From contig JBKCGZ010000157.1 of NCBI GenBank assembly GCA_046303115.1, positions 1 through 15,208 of the forward strand: 15,208 nt of DNA, given 5' to 3'. The notes beneath the pieces are model-generated. The model was not told where the DNA came from, did not search any database, and worked only from the letters and a program-made list of their open reading frames with translations. The stretch comes from CAINEC01 sp046303115 (GTDB lineage: Bacteria; Bacteroidota; Bacteroidia; AKYH767-A; OLB10). Shown piece by piece: positions 14,129-15,208 of this stretch (positions are counted from its first letter, which is position 1; each line of letters opens with the position of its first letter). The position numbers were made by a program, and so were the translations under genes.

Positions 14129-14218
14129 AGGCTTCCATGTTTTATTTTAAAAAAACTTTACTTTCCTTTGTCTCATTGTAATCTTAAAAATTTATTAAAC
14201 TTTAAAAACATTTAGAAT

Positions 14219-15208
14219 ATGGCAAATGAAGCTTCAGAGGCAAAAGAAAAGTTAAAGGTATTACAGCTTGCAATTGATAAAATTGAGAAAGCGTACGGTA
14301 AAGGAACAATCATGCGCATGGGTGATGATGCAGTGGAAGCTATTGAAGCGATTCCTACTGGATCAATTGCTTTAGATGCAGCATTAGGAATTGGAGGATA
14401 TCCAAAAGGTCGTGTTATTGAAATCTACGGACCTGAATCATCAGGTAAAACTACATTAGCTATTCATGCTATTGCAAATGTGCAAAAGGCTGGTGGTATC
14501 GCAGCATTCATCGATGCAGAACATGCATTCGATCGTTTTTATGCTCAGAAGTTAGGAGTGGACATCGAGAATTTATTAATCTCTCAACCAGACAATGGTG
14601 AGCAAGCATTAGAAATTGCAGAAAACTTAATTCGTTCAGGTGCGATTGATATTATTGTTATTGACTCAGTAGCTGCATTAACTCCTAAGAGTGAAATCGA
14701 AGGGGAAATGGGTGAGAGTAAAATGGGCTTACAAGCACGTTTAATGTCACAAGCTTTAAGAAAGCTAACTGGTACAATTAGCCGTACAGGCTGTTGCTGT
14801 ATTTTCATCAATCAGTTGAGAGAGAAAATCGGAGTAATGTTCGGTAATCCTGAAACAACTACTGGTGGTAATGCATTGAAGTTTTATGCTTCTGTACGTT
14901 TAGATATCCGTCGTATAGGACAAATCAAAGATGGAGATCAAGTATCAGGAAACAGAACGAAGGTGAAAATTGTGAAGAACAAAGTAGCGCCTCCATTCCG
15001 TTTAGCTGAATTCGATATCATGTACGGAGAAGGAATCTCTAAAATGGGTGAAGTAGTGGATATGGGTGTAGAAATGAATATCATTAAGAAAGCTGGATCT
15101 TGGTTCAGTTACGGCGATACGAAATTAGGTCAGGGACGTGATGCGGTTAAGCAATTACTTCATGACAATCCAGAGTTATGTGACGAAATCGAAAATAAAA
15201 TTCGTGAA
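14219..15208 (+). CDS. recA: Recombinase RecA (3' end cut by window edge)
   Basis: ATP-dependent DNA strand-exchange protein and SOS co-protease. The first 330 codons are in the window and the frame is open to the last base. Visible elements: an N-terminal oligomerisation helix (about 8-33, ending YGKGTIMRMGD), Walker A GPESSGKT (71-78), the catalytic-Glu segment DAEHAFD (99-105), Walker B IDIIVIDS (143-150), the L1 region (EIEGEMGESKMGLQARLMSQ, 159-178), INQLREKIGVMFGNPETTTG (197-216, running into L2), and most of the C-terminal domain (KAGSWFSYGDTKLGQGRDA at 291-309). The triple Cys 192-194 is, to my knowledge, ordinary for Bacteroidota RecA. It is transcribed separately from rpmE2, behind a terminator and a possible operator at 14111-14128. 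Confidence 0.98.
   Translation, partial: MANEASEAKEKLKVLQLAIDKIEKAYGKGTIMRMGDDAVEAIEAIPTGSIALDAALGIGGYPKGRVIEIYGPESSGKTTLAIHAIANVQKAGGIAAFIDAEHAFDRFYAQKLGVDIENLLISQPDNGEQALEIAENLIRSGAIDIIVIDSVAALTPKSEIEGEMGESKMGLQARLMSQALRKLTGTISRTGCCCIFINQLREKIGVMFGNPETTTGGNALKFYASVRLDIRRIGQIKDGDQVSGNRTKVKIVKNKVAPPFRLAEFDIMYGEGISKMGEVVDMGVEMNIIKKAGSWFSYGDTKLGQGRDAVKQLLHDNPELCDEIENKIRE

Noticed and set aside
14792..14800. Triple cysteine in RecA (residues 192-194) as a possible redox or metal site
   Set aside because: I recall the same GCCCIFINQL pattern in ordinary Bacteroidota RecA proteins, so it is not unusual here.
14584..14811. Open frame on the minus strand inside recA, and other antisense frames inside carA, the oxidase, DUF1015 and serC
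   Set aside because: They mirror strongly coding genes, show no family motifs and have no promoter signals; treated as shadows.

Overview
The window is a compact, gene-dense piece of a Bacteroidota chromosome. It is AT-rich and uses the standard code. The lineage call rests on several signs: a type B L31 gene behind a textbook Bacteroidota promoter (TTTG, 19 nt, TAnnTTTG); further TAnnTTTG boxes in front of other genes; an RNase H with an N-terminal viroplasmin-like domain; a DUF5723-type envelope protein with an SNAQ-type signal peptide; a lipoprotein whose mature end (CRKDE) resembles the Bacteroidota surface-export signal; and a RecA that reads as a Bacteroidota RecA. I cannot name the family or genus. 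Apart from one HUH (Y1-type) transposase gene there is no mobile DNA, and I found no tRNA, rRNA or CRISPR array. No intergenic stretch exceeds 300 bases; the longest is about 180.

Layout. Minus strand, 1-2097: aroQ (5' part only) directly behind carA, then an RNase H gene that points the same way. Plus strand, 2204-5145: a GlcD-like FAD-linked oxidase and a DUF5723 envelope protein. The latter overlaps by 11 bp, tail to tail, with a minus-strand pair (5135-6498): a YggS/PLP-homeostasis protein translationally coupled to an alpha/beta-hydrolase-fold protein with a Glu in place of the nucleophilic Ser. Still on the minus strand, 6568-10973, reading leftward: a 4Fe-4S ferredoxin with its own terminator; then a secreted protein of unknown function, serC, a DUF1015 protein and the transposase. 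Plus strand, 11067-15208: a LuxC-type acyl-CoA reductase (divergent from the ferredoxin), a beta-helix lipoprotein, rpmE2 (monocistronic, with a clear promoter and terminator), and recA running off the right edge.

How the genes fit together. Much of the window is housekeeping: pyrimidine/arginine (carA), aromatic amino acids (aroQ), serine/PLP (serC), PLP homeostasis (yggS), ribosome (rpmE2) and recombination (recA). The section most worth attention is 7226-12092, a serC / DUF1015 / ferredoxin / acyl-CoA reductase neighbourhood. As I recall, related clusters in other Bacteroidota usually carry serA next to serC; here serA is absent from that position, and an exported protein is packed 1 bp ahead of serC. 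The ferredoxin and acyl-CoA reductase share a 93-bp divergent control region with inverted-repeat arms and face-to-face -7 boxes. The hydrolase-fold protein coupled to yggS is the best candidate for a repurposed, non-hydrolytic protein.
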